Positions 29,203 through 40,800 of a DNA stretch of 64,000 bases are shown piece by piece. The DNA is from Bedellia somnulentella (Eukaryota > Arthropoda > Insecta > Lepidoptera > Bedelliidae). A program made the translations under genes and the position numbers. The first letter of the stretch is position 1; each line of letters starts with the position of its first letter. The notes beneath the pieces were generated by a model that worked only from the letters and a program-made list of their open reading frames with translations, was not told the origin of the DNA and searched no databases. The stretch is from positions 2,356,001 through 2,420,000 of the forward strand of contig OY755198.1 of NCBI GenBank assembly GCA_963576735.1, written 5' to 3'.

Positions 29203-29445
29203 GATGTGTAGTGTCGGCTTAGAATAGCACTACCCCGTTTCTTCCGGTGGGTGTACGTAAGAGGCGACTAACGGTATTTGGGCCTTTAAGGGATTTTTGG
29301 GCGATTTGTTTGGGGACCCATCACCAACAACCTTTTTTTACCATCTTTTCCCCATGCAACTTCCAAAATTAGCTGAAGAATTTCTAATTCCCTAGCTCTG
29401 GCTACCCCTTCGAGGGATTTATAGCAGTGAGTTTATGTATGTATA
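29203..29445 (+). mobile_element. Family A retroposon, full length
   Basis: 'gtgtagtgtcggcttagaat' to the tail. A degenerate minus fragment follows at about 29495-29585. Confidence 0.84.
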
Positions 29446-29619
29446 TTGAATAATCAATGTTGTTTCACCAAGGGGTATACTAGCCAACATGATATTTACG
29501 TACTCACGGCTATCGGAATATGAGTTTAGAAAACAAAGTAAAGTAAGAAAAAGTAGTTTGGTGATAGTCTCTAACCACACCGCCGCCGCCAATTTCTAAG
29601 TGCCATTTAAATTCATTTT

Positions 29620-30065
29620 AATAGGCTATTTGACTAAGTTTTGAAAACTATCTTACGGTGTTAATTTGTTTATAAGGAGCCCTAAAAAATATTTTTCTGT
29701 CTTCATTTTAGCTATTTTATTAAAAAATCGAATAAGAAAATGCAATATTCAAATGTGCCGCGAAAACGCGACTTTAAGTAATATGGCGGCTGTAGCACAA
29801 ATGACGTCAATTCCGCATTAAACACCAATGAGCGAAGCGATACACAGTCTGTTTATGTGCAATCTACATCATTATAGAAATAGCCAATCACGGTCGTTTT
29901 TAGTCACGTGACAGTTGCATCAAAAATACTTATTTTAGAAGACGGATTTTAGTGAAATAATGCAATATTTTTATCTCGCATTATTACATATGGCTCCAAA
30001 AAAGAAATATTAAGACTAATGAAATAAAAGAAATGTATATTTTTATTGCAGTCAAATAGCCTATT
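29620..30065. mobile_element. MITE with TIR AATAGGCTATTTGACT
   Basis: The 16-bp perfect inverted ends bound 446 bp with no coding capacity. Confidence 0.82.
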
Positions 30066-30310
30066 GCCGTGTAGTGCCGGGTTAAAATGTCACTACCCCC
30101 TTTCTTCCCACAGGTGTCGTAAGAGACGACTAAGGGTATAGGGATTTTTAAGTTGTTTTGGGCGATGCGGTTGGAGACCAATCACCAACGAAACTTTATT
30201 TAAACCATCTTCTCCCATATCAACTTCCAAATGTGGCTCAGAAATTTCTAATTCCTCAGCTCTGGCTACCCTTCTAGGGATTTATAGCCGTGAGTATATG
30301 TATGTATGCT
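30065..30310 (+). mobile_element. Family A retroposon, subfamily 3
   Basis: Begins directly at the end of the preceding MITE. Confidence 0.84.
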
Positions 30311-30593
30311 ACTATAAAGCCGAAACTTAACATCAAAACGCAATTAATTGCATTATTTTCTCAAGATAACTGGCAGAATAATATTAGTAAGGTGAAGGAC
30401 AGGTAACTTATTAAAAATAAGAAAAATGTTTTGTACAAAAATATTTATTAATGTATCGTAAAAGCAATGATGACAAAAATATCAGTCTTAATATTCATCT
30501 TAATTCTAAAGATTTCTTATTTACTAAAGCAAGATGCATGTAGAAGATGGAGTTAAAATGATTGGTTACGTAAAACTTATGATCACAGAAACC

Positions 30594-30852
30594 GTCGATC
30601 ATAATACCAAAGATGCCGCACTCCATACAAATTCAACGAACAAAAGTGGACCGCGAGAATGACAAGACTGTTTGATAATTAAATATTTATTTTTCTACAT
30701 TATCGACCTTACCGTATTGTCTTAAGACCTATTATTTATTGCAAGATCTAGCACGCGACTGTCAGTGAAACAGTGCTTACCATATAAAAAGCACTGTTTT
30801 GCCGGGGCGTTTTTCGTGCTTTGTTGGTGTAACTTTGGTATATATGATCGAA
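30594..30852. mobile_element. MITE family E, copy 4
   Basis: TIR-related ends 'tcgatcataataccaaag' and 'tggtatatatgatcgaag'. Confidence 0.84.
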
Positions 30853-30959
30853 GACAGAAACAGATAGATGAATAAGTATAAAAAATATAAAACTTTATGC
30901 AAGATGACAGAAAATACCTCCGACTTTTTTACAAATTAGGTATGTAACGCTAACGCTGC

Positions 30960-31085
30960 ACAGAATTTCGCACTAGGAGCCATTGACACTGTAGCTCAAT
31001 TGGCAAAGCGATGGGGGCGTATACCCGGAGGTCGCGGGTTTGAACCCCGCTAGTGTCGAAATTTTTCTTTCCTTTATTTATAATT
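30960..31085 (+). mobile_element. Family D SINE head
   Basis: 'gacactgtagctcaattggc' with B-box 'cgggtttgaaccccg' and a closing 'gtgtc' that pairs with the start. tRNA-like, but position 33 of the anticodon loop is C and a SINE tail follows, so it is not a tRNA gene. Confidence 0.78.
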
Positions 31086-31090
31086 TTATT

Positions 31091-31345
31091 GGCTGTGTAG
31101 TGTCGGCTTAGAATAACACTACCCCATTTCTACCCGTGGGTGATCGTAAGAGGCGACTAAGGGTATAGGGGCTTTTTAAGTGATTTTTGGGCGATGTGGT
31201 TGGAGACCCGTTACCAAAAACATTTATTATTACCATCTTTTCCCCAATCAACTTCCAAAAGTGGCTGAGGAATTTCTCATTCCAAAGTTCTGGTTACCCC
31301 GTTCAGGGATTTATAGCCGTGAGTATATGTATGTATGTATGTTAT
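31091..31345 (+). mobile_element. Family A retroposon, subfamily 2
   Basis: Complete, with 'gttaccaaaaacatttatta'. Confidence 0.85.
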
Positions 31346-31510
31346 TTATAATCAAACTATTCCCAATCAAATAATTTAATCCTTTTGCATTTTAATTAAC
31401 ATTTTGGTATTTGCATCTCCAAAACCCTAGATTTGTTTATACATTTAACACCGACACCTAGTACAATAATATTCCTAAGTTTATAATATAGTCATGAGAT
31501 CTTCACTTTG

Positions 31511-31758
31511 CTGTGTAGTGTCGGCTTAGAATAGAACTACCCTCTTTCTTCCGGTGGGTGTAGGTAAGAGGCGACTAACGGTATAAGGGCTTTTTTGGGA
31601 TTTTTGGGCGATGCGGTTGGAGAACCATCACCAACAACCTTTATTTTTCTATCTTTTCCCCACTCAAATTTCCAAAAGTGGCTGAGGAATTTCTAATTCC
31701 TTAGCTCTGGCTACCCCTTCTAGGGATTTATAGCCGTGAGTATTTGTATGTATGTATC
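31511..31758 (+). mobile_element. Family A retroposon, full length
   Basis: Lies just downstream of the ZNF-B stop codon. On the minus strand it supplies the nearest AATAAA (near 31640). Confidence 0.85.
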
Positions 31759-31810
31759 TTCACTTTATATAACTTTATCACTATATTATTTATCACTATA
31801 TCACTTTACA

Positions 31811-31882
31811 CTAGGTGGTGGGGTTTGCTTGCATTGTCTCCGTTGATTTTTTGACCGCTTTGGTTTTTTTTACTGGTTTTAT
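31811..31882 (-). CDS. ZNF-B exon 11 (basic C-terminal tail)
   Basis: 23 codons plus TAG; acceptor ctttttcag. The tail is lysine rich (KPVKKTKAVKK). No unique AATAAA was found just downstream; the nearest on this strand is inside a family A copy near 31640. Confidence 0.8.
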   Translation of the reverse strand: MKPVKKTKAVKKSTETMQANPTT

Positions 31883-34800
31883 CTGAAAAAGAAATATTAA
31901 TTATTAAGTTTTATTTGAATAAGTTATGCCAGCTGTGTAGTGTCGGCTAAGAATTGCACTATCCCATTTCTCGTGGTTGTTTGTAAGAGGGTTGTTGAAG
32001 AAGTTGTTGGGTGATGCCGTAGGAGACCCATCACTAGCAACCTTCATTTTACGAACCTTCATTTCTTTCTCTGAAGCTCTATCCCATTAAGGATGTACAG
32101 CCGTGAGTATATGTATGTATGTAAATTAATCGCATAAATGGACTTTTTCAGCACTTAGATACTTATTCAGTGATAATAATTCAATACTTACATGTCGATG
32201 CACCTCTCTCGAGTGTCGATACAAGCTCGAATACCATCTAAAGGTGGCGGCACACTGAGTGCAATGATAGCTGGAGTCCCCATGTACGGCCACCTCGTGA
32301 GAACGGAGTTTGGCTAGACTCTGTAATTCATAAAATAATAATAAAAACTCTTTATTGCACATCACAAAAAAAACAACAATTACAAAAAAAACAACAATTA
32401 CAAAAAAAAGATCGGTTCAAAAGCCAAAGTACAACTGGCGGTCTTATCACTAAGAGCGATCTCTTCCAGACAACCCATGAATGGAAAGATTTGCTGGATT
32501 AAAAACATGTTCGGTAGATGTCCTACAAATTAAACTGATTTGCTTAAAAACTAAAATTATTCGTCAAACTATTATCTATCTATTTTAAATATTACTAAAT
32601 ATTTATTAAGTCATTATTATAATTATTTATTTATTTACGGAAAACAAACAGCAAAAAAAAATGACATAATTGTATATTGTACTGATCATAGATAATTGTA
32701 TTTTATTTTATTATATATCCAACAGCACATTTAGAAAACTTAAAACAATGTTTTATAAAGAACTACAAAATTTCTTAGCCAATGACAGGATACCACTTCA
32801 GCATTAAAATATAAAACAGAAATAGTAACATTCTTACTGTATAACTTAAAATTTAAATAAAAAGAAATAAAGTTTGCTTAATGAAAAGAGAAAAGAATAA
32901 TAATACCCTTACTTAACAATTATACGACGATTAATAAACGAATATATAATATATTACATACATACATACATACATATACTCACGCCATTAATTCCCATTG
33001 GGGTAAACAGAGACTATCGATCGCCACTTCGTACGATCCTGGCAAACCTCTCTGGCTTCGTCTACATCCATCAATCTTTTCATACATGCTCTTTTATTCT
33101 TCATACTTCGGACGCCAGCCTTTTTGAGCACACTCTCAGTTTGGTCCAAGAGTGTTCTCCGTGGTCGTCCTCTACTAACATTACCATCCACATATAGACA
33201 TATAAATAAATTTGTATGAGATAGATGTAAAAAAATAGATACCATGTAAAATATTTAAATACACTACATACATATACTCACGCATATAAATCCCTAGTAG
33301 GGGTAGCCAGAGCTTCAGAGCTAGAAACTCTTCAGCTTCAGAAGTTGATAGGGGACCAGATGGTTTTTGATACTGGTTGGATATTGTGTCCAATTTATGA
33401 TTGCGGGTTTTGCAAAAAAGCGATTAAGATAAACCATGTTTTTTGCCGTGTAGTGCCGGCTTAGAATGTCGCTACCCCTTTCTACCCACGGGTTTCGTAA
33501 GAGGCGACTAAGGGTATTGCGGCTTTTTATCCACCCATCACCAAAAACCTTTATTTTCACCATCTTTTCCCCAATCAACTTCCAAAAGTGGCTGAGGAAT
33601 TTATAATTCTGAATATAGCCGTGAGTATATGTATGTATGTTTTTTTTTCAATCAATTCCCAACTCAACTTCCTAAGTTTTTTTTAATTCTGTAGCTCTGG
33701 CTGTCTCTATGGAATTTATAGCCGTGAGTATAAGTAATACTATTACTATGAATTCGAAATGTTTCCATACTTAGATTTTTGCTCAAATCAAAGTAAACAA
33801 AAACTCCAAAATATAGACATTTAAATAACTAAAAAAAAAGAGAAAGAACTAAAGATATGATGAAAATGTTATTCTTACCCTATATGACTTCCCACATACA
33901 TGGCACAGATTCTCTAAGCTCTGCCCACCTCTGTGCACATATTGCACGTGAACATACAACGAGGTGCTGCTTTTGAATGGCTGAAATAAAAAAAATGCAC
34001 AGATTTTTAGACAGAATCGGTAAGTGACTAGAGTATGCAAAACCGAATGAAATTAAAAAGGGTGAATGAAAAGGTACAAAGTGGGTTCTGTTTGTAATGC
34101 TCAATAATGACAAAAATCAACAAAACAACGCAGATTTTCACCCAAAATTTAATACAACATACATACATATAATTGCCTAGAAGAGGTAGCCAGAGCCAAG
34201 GAATTATAAATTCCTCAGCCACTTATGGAAGTTGAGTGGGGAAAAGGCGGTAAAATAAAGGGATTTTAGTGATGGGTCTCCAACCGCATCGCCCGAAAAT
34301 CCAATAAATTGCCCCAATACCCTTAGTCGCCTCTTACGACACCCGTGGGTAGAAAGGGGTAGTGACATTCTAAGCCGGCACTACACGCCAAAAGTGCCTT
34401 AAACGTACCCATTCTCTTAAAAATCTATACTTAAAATAGGGTACAAAAAGATTTTCACGGTATAAAAGCGGCAAAATTGGAACACAAAATTACAATAACA
34501 CAAAAATAAGTACAAATACAAAGTACCCGCTTAAATCGTGTCATAAATCTTATTTATTTATAATAAATAAAAATATTAATAAATTTAAAAAAATAATAAT
34601 ATAAATATATTTAATATTAATACTAAATATTATAAATGAGAACGTTTTGATGTTTGTGTGTTTGAGACAAAAAGGCTCCTCAAGTACATAATGTATATGA
34701 ATGAAATTCAGCAGAATGCTAGATAATGACCCAAATTATAACATAGGATACTTTTTACCGAGGAAAAATTTGACCAATAAAATATTCACGCTTGATTGAA

Positions 34801-37800
34801 CGAAGAGTACCGGAAAAAAACGCCTAACGTTTAGTCATAAGCAAATTTGACAGTACGAAGTCTGTCAGGTCAGCTAGTTTATCAATAAAACACTCACAAA
34901 AAGAACATACACAAATATGTGTGGTTAATTTATCATGGTTGTTAACGGTGAGGGAAAACATCGTGAGGAAACCCACATGGCTGAGTTGTACTTAGTCAAG
35001 TGACAGTGTATTCGTACAAAACGGCGATAGGCCTGCCCCCTATCACGTGAGTACACTGTCCATGCAAAACGTGGGTACTCTGAACACCAGGTGACAAAGT
35101 CACGTGATGTTCAGAAGTATTAGTACCTCTGCCAACCCCTTCGGGGATATTCGCCGTGAACGTTTATGTTATGTTATGTTACAAACACAATGGTACAAAG
35201 TGGGCACAATTACCTTACTACACAGCGGGCACACATGTTGAGGTTTCTGCAAATGTACCCATTGCACGTGATCACGTAACTTTGCTTTCGATAAGAACTT
35301 TTCGTTGCATTCTGAACATGAGAAACTGAAATAAAGGATTATAATTAAAATGTTTTTTCTTGAATATTGTAATGATTTACATTAACATAATATCCCCGAA
35401 GGGGTTGGCAGAGGTACCAATACTTCTGAACATCATGTAACAGCGCCACCTATTGTCCAAAGTAGGTACCCAAGTTTTGCTTGGACAGTGCGCTCACGTG
35501 ATAGGGGGCAGGCTTATCGCCGTTTTGTACGAATACACTGTCACATGACTAAGTACAACTCAGCCATGTGGGTTTCCTCACGATGTTTTCCCTCACCGTT
35601 AAAAACCATGATAAATTAACCACACGCATGTCTTTAGAAAAGACAAATTGGTGTAGGCCCGACCCGGGATTTGAACATTAGTCGTTTGCACGATAACCGG
35701 TGTTCTACCCATTGAGCTATCACGTCGTCACAAATATATGCATACATACATATACTCACGGCTACAAATCCCCAGAATGGGTGGCTAGAGCGAAGGAATT
35801 AGAAATTCCTCAGCCACTTTTGGAAAGTTGAGTGGCAAAAAGATGGTAAAATAAAGGTTATTGGTGATGGGTCTCCAACCGCATCGCCCTAAAATCCAAT
35901 AAAAAGCCCCAATACCCTCAGTCACCTCTTACGACACCCGTGGGTAGAAAAAAAGACAGTTTTCAAAATTAAGTTAACAACTAACATTTTTTTAACGTCA
36001 TTTTTTTTTTATTTATCATTAGTCCGTTGCTTAGGAAGGTGTTCGTAAAGAGAAGAAGCAACAAAGAAACTAACATTTTTTCATTTTTTTAAAATTTGGT
36101 TTGTACAATTTTGGTTCATATTTTTACTTTATAAAAGATTTTCTATGCGACCAAACCAAACGCAAGTTTGACATAATTAAACTAAATTGTCCATCACAAA
36201 AACCAATCACATAACGTGAGAAGAAGGGGTAGCGACATTCTAAGCCAGCATTATAAATATATACTTACCTATACTGATCGGTAGAAACATGTCTTTTAGC
36301 TTGTAATATGTGTTGTCTATATGTCGCTACTGAAGAAAATTTCTTGTCACATTCTGAACAGTACAGTTCACCCGTTGCGCGAGCCTGGGGGGTGAAGATA
36401 TAGAAATATAATTATGTGTGTTTTTGTTTGACGGTATTTACTGTGATCGTAGGCATTTAAGGGATTTTTGGGCGATGTGGTTGGAGACCCATCACCAACA
36501 ACCTTTATTTTACCATTTTTTTCCCACACAACTTTTCAAAAGTGGCTGAGGAATTTCTAATTCCTTAGCTCTGGCTACCCCTTCTAGGGATTTATAGCTG
36601 TGAGTATATGTATGTATGTATGTTGTAATATATTTAGTCAGCTATATATAAAAGCATAATATTTTAGTTTACTTTGGTACTAAACATCTATAATTTGGTA
36701 AGTGTATAATTTATATATAAATGTTTAAAAATGACATTATTGCTATCATTCAGTTGTTAATCCATATACATACATATACTCACGGCTATGATTCCCTAGA
36801 AGGGGTAGCCAGAGCCAAGGAATTATAAATTCCTCAGCCACGTTTGGAATGTTAAGTGGGGAAAAGGCAGTAAAATAAAGGTTGTTGGTGATGGGTCTCC
36901 AACCGCATCGCCCAAAAATCCAATAAAAAGCTCCAATACCTTCAGTCGCCTCTTACGACACCCGTGGCTAGAAAGGGGTAGCGACATTCTAAGCCGGCAC
37001 TACACGGCAATCCATATAAAATAAGTAAACGTGTACCTAATTGCTGTGTAGTGTCGGTTTAGAATAACACTACCCCATTTCTTCCGGTGGGTGTAAGTAA
37101 GAGGCGACTAACGGAATTGGGGCTTTTGAGGGAATTTTGGGCGATGCGGTTGGAGACCCATCACCAACAACCTTTATTCTACCATATTTTCCCCACTCAA
37201 CTTCCAAAAGTGGCTGAGGAATTTCTAATTCATTAGCTCTGACTACCCCTTCTAGGGTTTTATAGCCGTGAGTATATGTATGTATGTATGTATGTGTACC
37301 TTAAATAAAAATAAAATGTTACCTTATGATTCTTCAGATGCCTTGACAAATTACTTTTCCATTGATATATTTTTCCACATTGTGGGCAAGGGAAGCGGTT
37401 TTGACCCTTATGTAGAACACTGCAAGAGTCATTTATAACAATATTGAATTTGAGGTAAAAAAGTATCATAGCCGTGTAGTGTCGGCTTAGAATAACACTA
37501 CCCCATTTCTACCCGCGGGTGATGGTAAGAGGCGACTAAGGGTATAGGGGCTTCTTAAGTGATTATTACCATCTTGACCCCAATCAACTTCCAAAAGTGA
37601 ATGAGGCATTTCTCATTCCAAAGCTCTGGCTACCCCGTTAAGGGCTTTATAGCCGTGAGTATACGTATGTATGGATGTAAATTATCAAAACATAAACGTT
37701 CACGCCGTTTAACCCCGAAGGGGTTGGCAGAGGTACCAATACTTCTGAACATCACGTTACAGCGCCACCTAGTGTCCAAAGTAGGTACCCCCGTTTTGCT

Positions 37801-40800
37801 TGGACAGTGTACTCACGTGATAGGGTGCAGGTCTATCGCCGTTTTGTACGAACATACTGTCACATGGTTAAGTACAACTCAGCCTTGTGGGTTCCCTCAC
37901 AATGTTTTCCCTCACCGTTAACAACCATGATAAATTAACCACACAAATGACTTTAGAAAGAATTAGATATTTTAGATCCAACTATCCAAAGGTTGTTGAA
38001 AAGATTGCCAATTGTAATTTGAATATCAATATGTTTTAAATATGTAAGAAATATTTTCCTATTCTCTGAATAATATAACCAAAATATTAACTTTACAGAT
38101 AAAAACAATTCCAGAAGCTAGAAGCAATAAATCATATCTACAAATATTTCACGCGAGCAGAATAAATTTACCTGATGATGACTTGAAAAATGAAACCAAT
38201 TCTGTATACAACCAACCCAATGCCGTTAAAAATGAACCAAAAGATAATGAAGTACCTCTTGAATTTGTTGATCATCTTAATGATGTAGACAGTATAGAAA
38301 CAAATACGTTGTTAAATCCTATCAGCTATCAACATAACAATGTAACTATCGATGTTAAAGTAGAACCAGGGGATGAACATACAGAACCACTAACATTTGT
38401 TGACGATTTCAAACTTTGTGATGATTCCGTTGATTTAAAAAAAGATGTATCGAAAAATAATGGATTACAGAACACAAAAAAAAGAAAGGCAAGAAAAGTA
38501 AAGTTTCTAAAAAGAAAAAACGTAACACAGATGTTGAATCAGATATTGATACAAATGATTATCTTGATAATATCGATGATGATATTGAAGTTGTACCAGT
38601 TAATGATGATTCTAAAGAAGACAATCAAGATGATGAATTCGATGTAGATAATAAAGAAGATTGTATCAAATTGATCATGTTGAATGATGAAGAAATAATA
38701 GCGGAGAGTGAGTATACAGGGTGGCTCATTCAAATCGGTCAGTATGGGAAAGTCTGAAACTATAAGACATACGAACATTTGTTCTTAGGAACCATGTCAC
38801 CGATTTTGATAAAAAGAAAAACTGCATTCATACATTTGAAAAAAAGCTGTACCCAGCTCGGGAATCGAACCCGGATGTTTTGAAAAAATAAACTTACACT
38901 TTTTCTATTTTGATATCGATTATGTGGGTTTTAAGCTGTAAATATCTCCATAAAACATGATGTCTAAAATGAATAAAATGCATTGTTTTGACATACTTTA
39001 ATTTCTTAAAGTAGGTGTTCGAAGTGACCACCATTTTTTTCAATACAATTTTCAACACGTTTAGGTAACGATCTTACTATTCCATTTTGTATCTTCATGT
39101 GGTGAATTTGCGTTAAAATTTACTCAACTCAACTTAATGCAAATCACATGATACGGTGCATGTATGTAATAACTTATTATTAATAAGTTGAGAGGTACAA
39201 ACAGTCATAGAGACAATTTTACATGCCTGAACTTCTTGATTATTGTAACGGTGGTCACTTCGAACACCTACTTTGAGAAATTAAAGTATGTCAAAACAAT
39301 GCATTTTATTCATTTTAGACATCATGTTTTATGGAGACATTTACAGCTTAAGACTTACACAATCGATATCAAAATAGAAAAAGTGTAAGTTTATTTTTTC
39401 AAAACAACTGGGTTCGATTCCCGAGCTGGGTACAGCTTTTTTTTCAAATGTATGAATGCAGTTTTTCTTTTTATCAAAATCGGTGACATGGTTCCTAAGA
39501 ACAAACATTCGTATGTCTTATAGTTTCAGACTTTCCCATACTGACCGATTTGAATGAGCCACCCTGTATATATGTATGCACAAATCATAAGTTGGTACAC
39601 ATCAGAGTGTGCTGGCCAGTATATCTTTGTAGTTTCCACACATTACTTACTTCATATGATATCTGTACGTTTTCTTCGAGCTAAACACTTTATTGCACTC
39701 GTTGCATTTCGGTTTCTCATTGTGCACGGTTGACATATGCCATTGGTGGTGGTAACTCGAACTGAAAATTAAAAAATACCATATAAACATACTACATACA
39801 TACATACATATACTCACGCTTAAGTACATACATATACCCACAGTAGCTGAAGAAATAACAGAGTTAAAAGCTAAATATACTGACCGACTAGTCGCACACC
39901 CAAATATTCTAGCAAACCAACTACTGGACACTTCTCGCTCTGTACGGCGACTGAAGAGGAAAGAGGTTCTGTGATAAAGAGTCAGAGAGCATCAGTCATC
40001 AGAGGCAATATTCTCTGCTACACTCTAAACGTCAAGACAATTCACTCAAATCATCCGCTTATGGTCCACCGACTGATTGCAGATTCAAAACACAAAAAAG
40101 AAAAAAATATACTCACGCTTATAAATCCCTTAACGGGGTAGCCAGAGCTGTGGAATGAAAAATTCCTCAGCCACTTTTGGAAGTTGATGGTAATAATAAA
40201 TGTTTTTGGTGACGGGTCTCCAACCACATCGCCCAAAAATCACTTCATAAGTATAGGGATACCCTTAGTCGCCTCTTACGATCACCCACGGGTAGAAATG
40301 GGGTAGTGTTATTCTAAACCGATAAAACACGGCAAATACCATATAAAGTATTATAATAACAGAACAAAACATGTAAATTTTTCATGTATTGAACACTCAC
40401 CTCGAAACGCAGTCACAAAGTTCACACTTAACACTTTGGTGCGCTTCCCCATGCGCTATAGCTTTATCATGCTGCTCGAATTTCACATCGCATATACTGC
40501 ATTTATAACGACGACGGTGGATCGCCGAATGGGTGGACAGAGATACTGGATCTTGAAAGCGAGTTGAACATGTTGAGCATTGGTGAGGGCCTAGGGACTG
40601 GAAAATAAATAAAATACATATACATACATATACTCACGGCCATAAATCCCTAGAAGGGGTAGCCAGAGGTAAGGAATCAGAAATTCCTCAGTCACTTTTG
40701 GAAGTTGCGTGGGGAAAAGATGGTAAAATTGGTGATGGGTCTCCAACTGCATCACCCAAAAATCCCTCAAAAAGCCCCAATATCCTTAGTCGCCGCTTAC

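Noticed and set aside
30984..31058. Possible tRNA gene with cloverleaf-like ends
   Set aside because: The anticodon loop lacks the expected T at position 33 and the sequence continues into the family D SINE tail present in many copies.
38183..38647. 154-codon plus-strand frame as a separate gene
   Set aside because: It is the inverted copy of ZNF-B exon 3 with a one-base deletion; the C-terminal half is out of frame.
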